Below are positions 41,905 to 51,647 of a stretch of 64,000 nt of DNA, in pieces. The notes below the pieces were generated by a model. The model had not been told where the DNA came from, made no database searches, and saw nothing but the letters and a program-made list of their open reading frames with translations. Position 1 is the first letter of the stretch; every line of letters begins with the position of its first letter. Position numbers and translations under genes: made by a program. Source of the stretch: Chloroflexota bacterium (lineage in GTDB: Bacteria; Chloroflexota; Chloroflexia; Thermomicrobiales; UBA6265); NCBI GenBank assembly GCA_023389575.1, contig JAEWEG010000037.1, positions 1-64,000 of the forward strand, given 5' to 3'.

Positions 41905-43059
41905 ATGACGCGTTCCATCGGTCAACAGGTGCGTAGGTCCCCTCTGTCCCTGCTGTTTGTCTTCACCATGCTATTTACCGCTTTCGGCATCTCGCCGGCC
42001 GCCGCCGCGCCTGGTGCCGCCGGTCCGGCGGGTAACGCGGCCACGGCGCAGGAAGCGCCGATCGATCTCTCCGATCTGGTGGCCGAGGTCAATCCGGCGG
42101 TGGTGACGGTCTACAACCTCACCTATCTCCAGAATCGCATGGGCGAGGTTGAAACGATTGCCCAGGGCTCGGGCACCGGCTTCGTCATCGACGAAGAAGG
42201 ACACATCGTCACCAACTGGCACGTCGTCACCGGCGGCGAAGAGTTCGCCGTCGCCATGCAGGACGGCACGCTGGTGGAAGCGGAACTCATCGGGCTCGAT
42301 CCGCGCGACGATTTGGCGGTCGTTAAGATCGACCCAGCCGCCGTCCTGCACGTGGTCGATTTCGGAGACTCCGATGGGCTGCGGCCCGGGCAACCGGTGT
42401 TCGCCATCGGTTCGCCCCTCGGCGCGTTCACCAATACGGTCACGAGTGGGATCGTCAGTGGACTGGGCCGCAACGACTTCAGCGCTATCCAGGGCAACTG
42501 CCAGAACTACTCTGACCTGGTTCAGCACAGCGCGCCGATCAATCCCGGCAACTCCGGCGGACCACTCTTCAACCTCGAGGGCGAGGTCATCGGCGTCAAC
42601 ACCCTGGGGCTCCCGCTGGCGACCGATGGCACCCCTCTCCAGGGCCTCTTCTTCGCCGTCCCGTCGAACCTGGTCATCACCATCGCCGAGCAACTGATCG
42701 AGGATGGCCGGATTTCCGCTCCCTACCTGGGTATCTCCCAGCAGTTCATCGACCGGGGCACCTTCGCCGCCAACAACCTCGATTACGAGGGCGGAGTCCT
42801 GGTCCTGGATGTCGGTTCGGATACGCCGGCCGCCGAGGCTGGCCTTGAGGTGAATGACGTCATCCTGGCCGTCGACGGTAGCGCGATCACCGCGCAGAAC
42901 GGGCTGCCCCATATCCTGCTCGACTACCAACCGGGCGACGAGGTTGTCCTGACCGTATTCCGCGAAGGACGGGAAGTGGATCTCAACCTCACCTTCGGCA
43001 ACGTACCGGACGAGGTCCTAGAAGCCTGTTCCCTCCCGGACCCGGCTCAGGCGCCGTAG
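41905..43059 (+). CDS. HtrA/DegP-type exported serine protease with one PDZ domain
   Basis: This 384-residue envelope quality-control protease starts at ATG 41905, with AAAGG nine bases upstream. A signal sequence or anchor lies at residues 10-33. The trypsin-like triad is complete: H106 (TNWHVV), D136 (RDDLAVVK) and S217 (NPGNSGGPL). One PDZ domain follows at about 280-375 (VLVLDVGSDTPAAEAGLEVN). Length and domain count match DegS/HtrA forms with a single PDZ. A terminator follows directly. Confidence 0.94.
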   Translation: MTRSIGQQVRRSPLSLLFVFTMLFTAFGISPAAAAPGAAGPAGNAATAQEAPIDLSDLVAEVNPAVVTVYNLTYLQNRMGEVETIAQGSGTGFVIDEEGHIVTNWHVVTGGEEFAVAMQDGTLVEAELIGLDPRDDLAVVKIDPAAVLHVVDFGDSDGLRPGQPVFAIGSPLGAFTNTVTSGIVSGLGRNDFSAIQGNCQNYSDLVQHSAPINPGNSGGPLFNLEGEVIGVNTLGLPLATDGTPLQGLFFAVPSNLVITIAEQLIEDGRISAPYLGISQQFIDRGTFAANNLDYEGGVLVLDVGSDTPAAEAGLEVNDVILAVDGSAITAQNGLPHILLDYQPGDEVVLTVFREGREVDLNLTFGNVPDEVLEACSLPDPAQAP

Positions 43060-43070
43060 ATGAACGAGAA

Positions 43071-43101
43071 TGGGCCGGAGGACGTGATTTCCTCCGGCCC
43101 A
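43071..43101. terminator. Bidirectional terminator after the HtrA gene
   Basis: TGGGCCGGAGGA (43071-43082) pairs perfectly with TCCTCCGGCCCA (43090-43101). The aldo/keto reductase gene converges on it. Confidence 0.85.
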
Positions 43102-43134
43102 CTTCTGGGTTAACTCGACCCGAACACGCGGAGA

Positions 43135-44061
43135 CTACGCCGGAGCGTCCACTGGGTAGTTGTTCGCGATCCGGCCCGGTTTGGCGTCGAACTTTCGAGT
43201 CGACTTGAACGGTTCGAATTCCGCTCCCTCGGCCTTCGGCGCGCTCTTCGCCAGCAGCGCTTCCCGCTCCTCATCGCTGAGCGGCACGAAGTCATTCGCC
43301 ACCGCGATATTCCGGCGCAGGACATCGAGCGAGTCCATGCCCGACACGACGGTCGATACGGGAGACGGAAGGCTCATCGAGTAGCGGAGCGCCTCCTCCG
43401 GAGTAATGTCCACGCCCGCTTCCTGCAGGTGCCCGCCCGCGTTTGACTTCATGCCGATCACGCCGATGCCCTGCTCCAGGCAAAGTGGCAGGATCTCCCG
43501 CTCAAAGCTCTCGTAGTGCGCGTCCAGCACGTTGAGCGGAAGTTGCACCGTATCCCACGGAAACCCCTGAGAGAGCATTCGCCGGTGAATCTCAGGTGAC
43601 TTGTGTCCGGTGAACCCGATGTAGCGTACCTTCCCCTGTTCCTTGGCCTTCAGCATGGCCTCGGCCGATCCGCCCGGCGCGAAGATCCGGTCCGGATCCG
43701 CGTCCCACACCACCTCGTGAATCTGCCAGAGGTCCAGGTAATCGGTCTGCAATGATCTCAGGCTCTCCTCGAGAATCTCCATCGAGTGGGTGGCCACCCG
43801 GTCGTGAGCGCAATCCTTCGTCATCAGGAATGCCTTCGCCCGATAGCCTCCCTGCGCGAGGGCGATACCCATCCGCCGCTCGCTCTCGCGCCCGGCGTAC
43901 TCCCAGGCGTTGTCCATGAAGGTGACGCCAGCATCGATCGCCTCGTGGATGATTCTGACGGCCTCTTCCTCCGAAGGCTTGCCCCCAATATGCGCTCCCC
44001 CCAGGCCGAGCAGCGAAACCTGTTCACCCGTCGTGCCGAGTGGTCGTGTCGGTATGGCCAT
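43135..44061 (-). CDS. Aldo/keto reductase
   Basis: This 308-residue NADPH-dependent TIM-barrel oxidoreductase has the catalytic tetrad: D50 and Y55 (FMDNAWEYAGRESE), K82 (FLMTKD) and H115 (LWQIHEV). The Ser/Gly-rich C-terminal loop near residue 240 should hold the cofactor phosphate. Substrate unknown. It is divergent from the SIS-domain gene. Confidence 0.93.
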   Translation of the reverse strand: MAIPTRPLGTTGEQVSLLGLGGAHIGGKPSEEEAVRIIHEAIDAGVTFMDNAWEYAGRESERRMGIALAQGGYRAKAFLMTKDCAHDRVATHSMEILEESLRSLQTDYLDLWQIHEVVWDADPDRIFAPGGSAEAMLKAKEQGKVRYIGFTGHKSPEIHRRMLSQGFPWDTVQLPLNVLDAHYESFEREILPLCLEQGIGVIGMKSNAGGHLQEAGVDITPEEALRYSMSLPSPVSTVVSGMDSLDVLRRNIAVANDFVPLSDEEREALLAKSAPKAEGAEFEPFKSTRKFDAKPGRIANNYPVDAPA

Positions 44062-44290
44062 TCGATGGTCTCCTTCTTCGTGGGCGCCGGGCCGTCAAGC
44101 CTGACATTCGGCGCAAAACGCCTTCATTCGTGAGCGTGTAAGGGTTCAATCTTCGCACGCTGGAACGTTCCGAACCATGCCCCGGCCGGATGGACAGTCT
44201 CTTCCGCTGTGCGAAGATACCCTCGAAATCACTCCCGCCGGAGCGATGGGTCCAGGAATTTTTCTGTCGAGCACGCGTTAGGTCACCAAC

Positions 44291-45034
44291 ATGTCAGCGT
44301 ATCGTAGCTACTTCCGTCGCCTCTACGATGTCATCGAGGAAATGGTTGGCGACCAGGGACAGTCGATCGAAACGGCCGCCACCTGGATCGCGGAATCCAT
44401 CGCCGCCAGGGGCGTCGTTCACCTGTTCGGAGGCGGCCACTCACACATGGTCGCGGAGGAAGTCTTCCACCGCGCTGGCAGTATGTTGCCGCTCAACCCG
44501 ATGCTGGACTCCAACCTCACTTTTCTCGGCCACCTGAACGCCACCCTGCTGGAACGAACGCCCGGCTACGGCCAGGTCGTGATCGATTCCCACGACATCC
44601 GGCCTGGCGAGGTGGTCTTCATCATCAGTAACTCCGGCGTGAACCCGGTTCCCGTCGACGCGGCGCTCGCCGCGCGCAAACGCGGAGCGCGCACCATATC
44701 GATCAGTTCCGTCTGGCACTATCGCGACGTGCCCGCACGCACGGAAACTGGGCAGAAACTCAGCGACGTGGTCGATCTCACTATTGACACACACGTGCCG
44801 CGAGGAGACGCCATCATCAAGCTGCCGGGCGTCGAAACCCCGGTCGGCGGCGTGTCGTCCGCCGTCGGCATCTCCATCATCAACGCGATTATTGTCGAGG
44901 CGGCGAGCCTGTTGGCCAAGACTGGAGTCAAGCCCCCCATCATTCCATCCATGAACGTCCCCGACGGCGATGAACAGATGGAGGAACTCGTCGCCCAATA
45001 TGGCGATCGCCTGCCGCTCCTCCGTCACGCCTGA
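44291..45034 (+). CDS. SIS-domain phosphosugar-binding protein (UPF0309-like)
   Basis: This 247-residue protein has a single SIS domain: VVHLFGGGHSHMVAEEVFHR early, then VVFIISNSGVNPVPVDAALA, which holds the phosphosugar-binding Ser cluster. It matches the UPF0309 group, often found next to sugar metabolism genes, though none is adjacent here. Isomerase or regulator activity cannot be decided from the sequence. The ATG at 44291 has only a weak ribosome site. Confidence 0.85.
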   Translation: MSAYRSYFRRLYDVIEEMVGDQGQSIETAATWIAESIAARGVVHLFGGGHSHMVAEEVFHRAGSMLPLNPMLDSNLTFLGHLNATLLERTPGYGQVVIDSHDIRPGEVVFIISNSGVNPVPVDAALAARKRGARTISISSVWHYRDVPARTETGQKLSDVVDLTIDTHVPRGDAIIKLPGVETPVGGVSSAVGISIINAIIVEAASLLAKTGVKPPIIPSMNVPDGDEQMEELVAQYGDRLPLLRHA

Positions 45035-45055
45035 TCGGGCCCATCGCCCGTGGGC

Positions 45056-45910
45056 CTAGTCGTCGAGGTGCTTCTCCTGCTCGGCGGAGAGCGTCTGCGT
45101 GCGCTGGAACGCCGCGAACGCCGCCTTCGACAGGACGGTCCGCAACCCGCCCTTCTCCATCTGGTAGATGGCCTCGGCTGACGTTCCGCCCGGCGAGGTC
45201 ACCATGTTTCGCAATTCGGCCATGTGCTTGCCGGAGTGCCTTGCGAAATCGACCGACCCCGACACCGTCTGCAGCACGATCTGCTCCGCCAGCCGGCGTG
45301 GGAACCCCATGTGCACACCCGCGTCGATCAGCGCCTCCATCATCATGAAGACATAGGTCGGGCCGGTGCCGGAGAGCGCAGTGGCCATGTCGACGTACTT
45401 CTCCGTGTCGACCTCGATCTCCTCGCCCAGCGCCGCGAGCACCGCCCGCACCTGCGCTCGTTGCCGGTCCGAGACTCCTTCCGTGCCACACCACACCGAC
45501 ATGCCCTCGCCAATCTGGGCGGGAGTATTCGGCATAACGCGCACGATGGAGCCATGCTCCAGCCCCCTCCGTAGCGAATGCAGCGTGGCACCGGCCAGGA
45601 TCGAGATCACGACCTGGTCCGATCGCAGCTTCCCCCGGAGTTCGGCCATCACCGCTGGCAAGACCTGTGGCTTCACGGTCAGGAACACCAGGTCAACGCC
45701 GTCGATCCCTTCCGCGTTCGTCGCCACCGCGGATACGCCAAACCGGCTCACCAGACGCTCACGTCGATCCTCCCTGGGATGACTGGCCACCATCTGGTTG
45801 GCGCGGACAATCTCTTTCGCCAGGAGCCCGGCGATCATCGATTCCGCCATCACCCCCGCGCCGATGAAACCCAGCCGGACCTCCGAAAGCCCCAGTTCCT
45901 CACCATCCAT
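45056..45910 (-). CDS. proC: Pyrroline-5-carboxylate reductase
   Basis: This enzyme makes proline from pyrroline-5-carboxylate. It has 284 residues. The Rossmann motif is LGFIGAGVMAESM near the start, then VKPQVL. The C-terminal family signature is in ALSGTGPTYVFMMMEALIDA through SPGGTSAEAI. It converges on the SIS gene with 21 bases between and diverges from the DUF255 gene. No other proline gene is adjacent. Confidence 0.95.
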   Translation of the reverse strand: MDGEELGLSEVRLGFIGAGVMAESMIAGLLAKEIVRANQMVASHPREDRRERLVSRFGVSAVATNAEGIDGVDLVFLTVKPQVLPAVMAELRGKLRSDQVVISILAGATLHSLRRGLEHGSIVRVMPNTPAQIGEGMSVWCGTEGVSDRQRAQVRAVLAALGEEIEVDTEKYVDMATALSGTGPTYVFMMMEALIDAGVHMGFPRRLAEQIVLQTVSGSVDFARHSGKHMAELRNMVTSPGGTSAEAIYQMEKGGLRTVLSKAAFAAFQRTQTLSAEQEKHLDD

Positions 45911-46012
45911 CGTGTTCGTTCGCCTCGTTGCTTGTTGACGCTTGTGTCACACTCGAAGTCAGCGGCCTGTTGTCCTGGCCATTCCGGCTAACGCTAGCAG
46001 AAAGCAATCCCC

Positions 46013-48085
46013 ATGCCGAACCGGCTCGCAAACGAATCCAGCCCCTACCTCCTCCAGCACAAGGACAATCCTGTTGACTGGTACCCCTGGGGCGATGATG
46101 CCTTCAACGTGGCCCGGGCGGAGAACAAACCCGTCCTGCTCAGCATCGGCTACTCCTCCTGCCACTGGTGTCATGTCATGGCCCACGAGTCGTTCGAGGA
46201 TCCAGCGATCGCACGCCAGTTGAACGAGCACTTCGTGTCGATCAAGGTCGATCGCGAGGAACGGCCCGACATCGACGCCATCTACATGAACGCGCTCCAG
46301 GCCATGTCAGGACAGGGGGGATGGCCGCTCAACGTCTTTCTCACCTCCGAGGCCGTCCCCTTCTTTGGCGGAACCTACTGGCCCCCACGCGACATGCGCG
46401 GCATGCCCGGCTTTCCACGCGTACTCGACGCCATCCAGACCCAGTGGACCGCGAATCGTCAGGGGATCGACAACACCGCCGGGCAAATCCTGGCCTTCCT
46501 CGAAAAAGCGTCGGCCACCATTCCGTCTGGACCGTCGTCCGATCTCGAAGACGTACCGGAAAGCGCGCTCACGGCGTTGCTCTCGCGCTTTGACGAGGAA
46601 CATGGCGGGCTCCAGGGCGCGCCAAAGTTCCCGCAGGCGTCGATCCTCGAATTCCTGCTCCGACACCATCGCCGCACTGGTTCGCCCGAAGCCCTGCGGA
46701 TGGTCACGACGACGCTCGACCGCATGGCGGCCGGCGGCATCTATGACCAGCTTGGCGGGGGATTCAGCCGCTATTCGGTCGACGCCGAGTGGCTCGTGCC
46801 GCACTTCGAGAAGATGCTCTACGACAACGCCCAGTTGATGTCGCTCTATCTCGACGCCTGGCGAGTCACCCACAATCCGAGATATCGAGAGGTGGTTACC
46901 GAAACCGCCGAGTGGCTCCTGCGTGAAATGCAGGACGCCAACGGCGGATTCCATTCCGCCCTGGACGCGGACAGCGAAGGGGTCGAAGGCAAGTTCTACG
47001 TCTGGGAGGACAGCGAGCTAGACCTCGTCCTCACGCCAGCCGAGGCTGACGTCATCCGCCTCCACTACGGCATCACGCCCGAAGGCAACTTCGAGGAGAG
47101 ATCCATCCTGTTCACCGACCGGTCGCTTGACGACATCGCTAGCGCATCGGGCCAGTCGCTTGAACAGGTCTCGGCCCTCCTGGAATTCGCCCGGACGAAG
47201 CTCATGGCGCACAGGGACACGCGGATTCGCCCCGGCACCGACACCAAGGTGATCGTCAGCTGGAATGGCTTGGCGATTTCCGCCCTGGCGAAGGCTGGCT
47301 CGGTGTTCGAGGAGCCACGGTACATCCGGGGAGCAGAACGCGCCGCCACACGTATCCGTGACACGGCCCTGTCCGACACCGGTCGCCTCAATCGCACCCT
47401 GTCCGACTCCGGCCCGGCGGGCGAGGCGGTTCTCGAAGACTACGCCTTCCTCGCCTGGGGCTTGCTCGACCTCCACGCCGCCACGCGCGAACAGCGCTGG
47501 CTCGAGACGGCACGCACCCTGGCGGATGCGATCCTTGAACGGTTTGGCGATGAGCTCGGCTTCTTCGATACCGCGTCCGACCACGAGGCACTCATCGTTC
47601 GGCCGCGCGAGTTCCAGGATGGCGCCACGCCCTCCGGAAACTCGGTCACGCTGGACGTGCTGCTCACCCTCGAACATCTCACGAGCGAGCCGTCGTATGG
47701 CGAACCCGTCCCGGCGCTCCTGAATGCGCTGGCCGCGCCGATGGCCGAGCACCCGTCCATCCTGGGGCGTTTCCTCGCCGTCCTCGAACGCACGCTCGCC
47801 GACGCTCGCCAGCTTGTGATCGTTGGCGAGAACCCGAATCCACTGCTGGAACCGGTGCTGAGCGCATACGAGCCGTTCGTCACCATCGCCTGGCCCGTGG
47901 ACGACGATAAGGCCGCCAGGTGGCCGACGCTGGCTGGCCATCGCCCGCCGAGCGATGGCGCGACCGCCGCGTTTCTCTGCCAGGGCAATTCCTGCCTGCC
48001 GCCAATCACCGAGCCGGCGCAACTACGTTCCGCGCTCGATCGAGGATTCGCCTACAGTACCTCGGAGGCCACCAGGATCACGTAG
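46013..48085 (+). CDS. DUF255/YyaL (SSP411) family protein with N-terminal thioredoxin-like domain
   Basis: This 690-residue protein opens with NRLANESSPYLLQHKDNPVD and the thioredoxin-like CHWCHVMAHESFED, both diagnostic of the YyaL/SSP411 family. The rest forms an (alpha/alpha)-barrel like that of glycan epimerases (HFEKMLYDNAQL and LDADSEGVEGKFYVWE). The family is widespread, but its reaction is not established. The last 34 bases overlap the end of the opposite-strand gene at 48052-49053. Confidence 0.93.
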   Translation: MPNRLANESSPYLLQHKDNPVDWYPWGDDAFNVARAENKPVLLSIGYSSCHWCHVMAHESFEDPAIARQLNEHFVSIKVDREERPDIDAIYMNALQAMSGQGGWPLNVFLTSEAVPFFGGTYWPPRDMRGMPGFPRVLDAIQTQWTANRQGIDNTAGQILAFLEKASATIPSGPSSDLEDVPESALTALLSRFDEEHGGLQGAPKFPQASILEFLLRHHRRTGSPEALRMVTTTLDRMAAGGIYDQLGGGFSRYSVDAEWLVPHFEKMLYDNAQLMSLYLDAWRVTHNPRYREVVTETAEWLLREMQDANGGFHSALDADSEGVEGKFYVWEDSELDLVLTPAEADVIRLHYGITPEGNFEERSILFTDRSLDDIASASGQSLEQVSALLEFARTKLMAHRDTRIRPGTDTKVIVSWNGLAISALAKAGSVFEEPRYIRGAERAATRIRDTALSDTGRLNRTLSDSGPAGEAVLEDYAFLAWGLLDLHAATREQRWLETARTLADAILERFGDELGFFDTASDHEALIVRPREFQDGATPSGNSVTLDVLLTLEHLTSEPSYGEPVPALLNALAAPMAEHPSILGRFLAVLERTLADARQLVIVGENPNPLLEPVLSAYEPFVTIAWPVDDDKAARWPTLAGHRPPSDGATAAFLCQGNSCLPPITEPAQLRSALDRGFAYSTSEATRIT

Positions 48086-49053
48086 ATCATCGTCAGGATG
48101 AAAGCCACGAGCAAGACCGCAATGGCGGGATCGGACATCCACCACGGACGATCCTGGCTGCTCCTGCTCCTGCTCCCGCGCGAACGTTGCGTCTGCGCCA
48201 GCGGATCGATGCGAGCCGGGGGATTCTTCGCCAGCAAGGGATTGCTCGCTGGAGCCGGCTCCGAGTCGCTGGCCGCGTTTGCCTCCCGCCGAACGGCCAC
48301 CCAGTCAACGGGCTGCCCCTTGACCGGCCCCCGCAGAGCGAACGGATCACCCGCGGTTGAGTCCTGCTCCTCATCGGAGATCTCCGGCCTCAACCGCGCC
48401 GTGTCGAGGGCAGACACTTCATTCCCCGCGTCCTCCGCGGCATCCCGCGCGGCCTCATCGTCAAGCGAGGCGTGGGGCTCGGCCCGGTCAACCTGCGTCG
48501 CGACATCGCTCACGGGCTCTGGAGGCTCGGGTTCTCTCTCGTCCAAGTCCTCAGCCGCCACGAATGGTTCCGCGGGCTCCGGGTCCTCGACCGCGATTTC
48601 GGGCGACACCTCGGATTGACGGAACTCGATCTCCTCCTCGACCTCGAGTTGCCGCGCTTCGAGATCCTTTTGAGGTTCGGGCTGGCTCGCCTCGAGGTAC
48701 TCCCGAGGCTCGGCCTCCACGGCCCTGGCGGCCTCCTGCTCGGGAGCAACCGCCACCACCGGTTCGTCAATCGGACTCGACGCCCGTCTGGCTTCGCGCC
48801 GCTCGACACGCCGGGCCACGTCCTGCAACCACGCCGGGAGGTCGGTGACATCGAGGATCGACGACAGTTCGATCCGAGAGGTATCGGGAGGGGGAAGCTG
48901 CTTGACCGGCGGCGGCGCATCCTTCGTGGGCGCCTCCGCCCATCGTGGACGTTCCGTCAACCACGCCGGCATCGCCGCATTCAATCCCCCATCGGGAATC
49001 GCGGGTTGCTGCTCGTTGGCCCGCCGTGCCCGCCTCTCATCGCGATCGCTCAT
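48052..49053 (-). CDS. Acidic, disordered, C-terminally membrane-anchored protein
   Basis: This 333-residue protein starts at ATG 49053 after GAGGGAG, seven bases downstream of the dtd stop. A short structured N-terminus includes MPAWLTERPRW and LPAWLQDVARR, two related PAWL segments. A long Glu/Pro/Ala-rich region follows (about 90-250), then a basic stretch and a single C-terminal membrane helix (PAIAVLLVAFILTMIYVILV). This is a tail-anchored layout with the bulk in the cytoplasm. No family recognised. It ends the rny-to-dtd gene run, and its end overlaps the convergent DUF255 gene by 34 bases. Confidence 0.75.
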   Translation of the reverse strand: MSDRDERRARRANEQQPAIPDGGLNAAMPAWLTERPRWAEAPTKDAPPPVKQLPPPDTSRIELSSILDVTDLPAWLQDVARRVERREARRASSPIDEPVVAVAPEQEAARAVEAEPREYLEASQPEPQKDLEARQLEVEEEIEFRQSEVSPEIAVEDPEPAEPFVAAEDLDEREPEPPEPVSDVATQVDRAEPHASLDDEAARDAAEDAGNEVSALDTARLRPEISDEEQDSTAGDPFALRGPVKGQPVDWVAVRREANAASDSEPAPASNPLLAKNPPARIDPLAQTQRSRGSRSRSSQDRPWWMSDPAIAVLLVAFILTMIYVILVASEVL

Positions 49054-49060
49054 GACTCCC

Positions 49061-49534
49061 TCATCGTGATTTCCGCAATTCCTCACTGTCGATCCAGATC
49101 GTCACCGGACCATCGTTCACCAGTGAGACCATCATATGTGCCCCGAACCGGCCCGACTCCACGTGAAAGCCCATCTCCGCGAGCATTTCCGCGAACCGAT
49201 CGATCATCGGCGCCGCGACTTCTGGCCCCGCGGCGCGGGTAAAACTCGGCCTCCGGCCCTTGCGCACGTCCCCGTACAACGTGAACTGGGATACCACCAG
49301 CATACCCGGCAATTCGCCATCCGCCACCATGTCGAGCGCCGACAGGTTCATCCGGCCATCGGAATCCTCGAAAATCCTCAGGTTGGCGACCTTGTCAGCC
49401 ATCTGCCGCAGTTCGTTCTCGGTGTCCGAGTCGGAAATGCCCACCAGCAGCAGGAGACCGGGCCCGATCGCACCAGTCACCTCTCCCTCGACCTCAACCC
49501 TGGCTTCGGCCACCCGCTGGAGAAGAACCCTCAC
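49061..49534 (-). CDS. dtd: D-aminoacyl-tRNA deacylase
   Basis: This 157-residue enzyme removes D-amino acids (and glycine mischarged on tRNA-Ala) from tRNA. Both hallmark motifs are present: SQFTLYGD and NDGPVT. The ATG at 49534 overlaps the ispF stop by four bases, so translation is probably coupled. Length is usual. Confidence 0.96.
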   Translation of the reverse strand: MRVLLQRVAEARVEVEGEVTGAIGPGLLLLVGISDSDTENELRQMADKVANLRIFEDSDGRMNLSALDMVADGELPGMLVVSQFTLYGDVRKGRRPSFTRAAGPEVAAPMIDRFAEMLAEMGFHVESGRFGAHMMVSLVNDGPVTIWIDSEELRKSR

Positions 49535-50040
49535 GACTCGGTCATCTCCACCGGCACGATCATGGCCACCGCCAGGGCCGCGATGCCTTCCTCCCGACCC
49601 ACGAAGCCCATGCCTTCATTCGTCGTCGCCTTGATGCTGATCGCGTCGATCGGCAACCCTGTCGCTTCGCGAATTTCCAGCCGCATGGCCGCCGAATGGG
49701 GATTAACCTTCGGCGCCTCGGCGATCACCGAGGCATCCACGTTCACCAGCTCCCACCCCGCCTCGCGCAGCATCCGCACCGATTCCTGGAGCAGTTGGCG
49801 ACTGTCGGCATCCTTCCACCGCGCATCGCCCGGCGGGAAGTGCTTCCCAATATCGCCGAGCGCGGCCGCGCCAAGCACCGCGTCGGTGATCGCGTGCAGC
49901 AGGACATCCGCGTCCGAATGTCCATCCAGCCCACGCTCGAACGGAATCGTGACTCCACCCAGGACCAGCGGCCGTCCTTCTTGAAACCGGTGTACATCGT
50001 AGCCAATGCCACTCCTTGGAAACCGCACCCGTTCGCTCAC
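49531..50040 (-). CDS. ispF: 2-C-methyl-D-erythritol 2,4-cyclodiphosphate synthase
   Basis: This is the fifth enzyme of the MEP isoprenoid pathway. It has 169 residues, with the metal-binding motif GIGYDVHRF, then LDGHSDADVLLHAITDA and the conserved IKATTNEGMGF. It overlaps ispD upstream and dtd downstream by four bases each. With ispD it shows that the organism uses the MEP route for isoprenoids. Confidence 0.97.
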   Translation of the reverse strand: MSERVRFPRSGIGYDVHRFQEGRPLVLGGVTIPFERGLDGHSDADVLLHAITDAVLGAAALGDIGKHFPPGDARWKDADSRQLLQESVRMLREAGWELVNVDASVIAEAPKVNPHSAAMRLEIREATGLPIDAISIKATTNEGMGFVGREEGIAALAVAMIVPVEMTES

Positions 50041-50762
50041 GACATCACCCCGGATTCATCGGCCTTTCGCAGCCGCAACAACGCATCAACCATCGCCAGA
50101 TCTTCGCGCACGGTCACCTTCAGATTCATTCTGCTGCCCTGGACCACATATACGATGCCGCCCTGCGCTTCGAGAAGCGACGCCTCGTCGGTGAACTCCA
50201 CGTCGCTCGATGTGGCCCTCGTCAGCAGTGGCACCAGAATCGACCGCCGGAAGCCCTGCGGCGTCTGGGCCGCCCACAAGCCGGCTCTCGATACGGTATC
50301 CGATATCCGCTGTTCCTCCACGCGCTTCAACGTATCGGACACGGGAACCGCCGCGATGGCCGCGCCATGTGCCATCGCGACCGCCGCGCACTCGTCGAAC
50401 AGCTCCGCCGGAGCCAGTGGCCGGGCTCCGTCGTGGACCAGGATCAGGTCGCTCGACTCAGACGCCGCCAGTACGCCCGCCGCTACTGAATCCTGACGCC
50501 GCGCCCCACCGGGCACGATCCGGACCGGCTTCGTCCACGCGCCGTCGGTCACGACCCGCTCGATCGATGACTGGCCGTCGACACCGGCCACGACGATGAC
50601 CTCGGAGATCGAACCGGCCTGCATCGCCGCGTCGAGCGACCACGCCAGCAGCGGCCGATCCGCCGCCACTTCCATGACCTTGCATGGGTGGCCGTACCGC
50701 TCTCCCCGGCCGGCCGCCACGATCACCAGCGAGGCCAGGGCATGTCCATGATTCGATGTCAC
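50037..50762 (-). CDS. ispD: 2-C-methyl-D-erythritol 4-phosphate cytidylyltransferase
   Basis: This is the third enzyme of the MEP pathway, joining CTP to MEP. It has 241 residues with a nucleotidyltransferase N-terminus VIVAAGRGERYGHPCKVM; the usual GxGxR is kept in part. VHDGARPLAP and AAQTPQGFR are family signatures. It overlaps both the PHP gene and ispF by four bases. Confidence 0.95.
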   Translation of the reverse strand: MTSNHGHALASLVIVAAGRGERYGHPCKVMEVAADRPLLAWSLDAAMQAGSISEVIVVAGVDGQSSIERVVTDGAWTKPVRIVPGGARRQDSVAAGVLAASESSDLILVHDGARPLAPAELFDECAAVAMAHGAAIAAVPVSDTLKRVEEQRISDTVSRAGLWAAQTPQGFRRSILVPLLTRATSSDVEFTDEASLLEAQGGIVYVVQGSRMNLKVTVREDLAMVDALLRLRKADESGVMS

Positions 50763-51637
50763 GATTGGGATCCATCCGCCGCTTCAACCAGATCGAGCCA
50801 CGCTCGCTCCGGTACGCCAACCGTTCCGAGATCGCGCCCTTCCCGGAACCGCGGCCCATGATAGTCACTCCCGCCGGTTGGCGTCAGGTTTGCCCGGTTC
50901 GCGATCCGCAGGAGTTCCGCTCGTTGTTCGTCGGTGTACTCGCCGTAGTACACCTCGAATCCCCGCAATCCATGACCCGTAAGGCGCGCCGCCATTCCCG
51001 CCGGATCGCCAGTGGAGAATGGATGCGCCAGCACCGGAAACGCCCCGTTGTCCCGGAGCATCCCGATCGCCTGTTCGGCGGTGAATGGGGATCGCTCGGC
51101 CCATCCAACCGTGCCCCGCTTCAGGAACCGCGAAAAGGCGTCATTCATGTCGCTCGCGGCGCCAAGCTCGATCAACGCCCTCGCCACGTGGGGGCGCCCA
51201 ATGCTGCCCTGGTCGGCATGGGCCAGGATGGCATCCATGTCGATTCCGTAGCCCGCTTGTCGGAGCAGGTCGACCACGCGCTCGATCCGTCGCACGCGGT
51301 CGCGCGCCAAATCGGCGAGCCGCTCCACGAAGACTGGATCGTCGCGGTTCACGAAATAGCCGAGGATGTGGATTTCCGGGCCTGGAATCGTGGTCGACAA
51401 CTCGACGCCCGGCACCACCGTGACCCCATGCTCCTCGCCCGCCCGAATGGCGCCGGCAAGCCCGTCCAGCGTGTCGTGATCCGTCACGCCAAGCACGGAA
51501 ATCCCCCGCCGGCCTGCCTCCTGGACAAGCTCGGCGGGGGATAGCAATCCGTCCGACGCGGTCGTATGGGTGTGCAGGTCGATGATGCCGCCGGTCTGTT
51601 CGAAGGCGGTATGTGAACGCATCTCCCGCTCGCCCAT
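50759..51637 (-). CDS. PHP-domain phosphoesterase (nucleoside 3',5'-bisphosphatase/RNase AM-like)
   Basis: This 292-residue polymerase-and-histidinol-phosphatase domain enzyme has metal ligands visible in IDLHTHTTASDG, GVTDHDTLDG, FPVLAHPFS and GGSDYHG. It is of the TrpH/YciV type, whose members hydrolyse 3',5'-nucleotide bisphosphates and short RNA ends. Its place downstream of ribonuclease Y and spoVS hints at RNA turnover. Start chosen at ATG 51637, 11 bases after the spoVS stop; ATG 51622 is also possible. It overlaps ispD by four bases. Confidence 0.88.
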   Translation of the reverse strand: MGEREMRSHTAFEQTGGIIDLHTHTTASDGLLSPAELVQEAGRRGISVLGVTDHDTLDGLAGAIRAGEEHGVTVVPGVELSTTIPGPEIHILGYFVNRDDPVFVERLADLARDRVRRIERVVDLLRQAGYGIDMDAILAHADQGSIGRPHVARALIELGAASDMNDAFSRFLKRGTVGWAERSPFTAEQAIGMLRDNGAFPVLAHPFSTGDPAGMAARLTGHGLRGFEVYYGEYTDEQRAELLRIANRANLTPTGGSDYHGPRFREGRDLGTVGVPERAWLDLVEAADGSQS

Positions 51638-51647
51638 GGGTCGTGCG

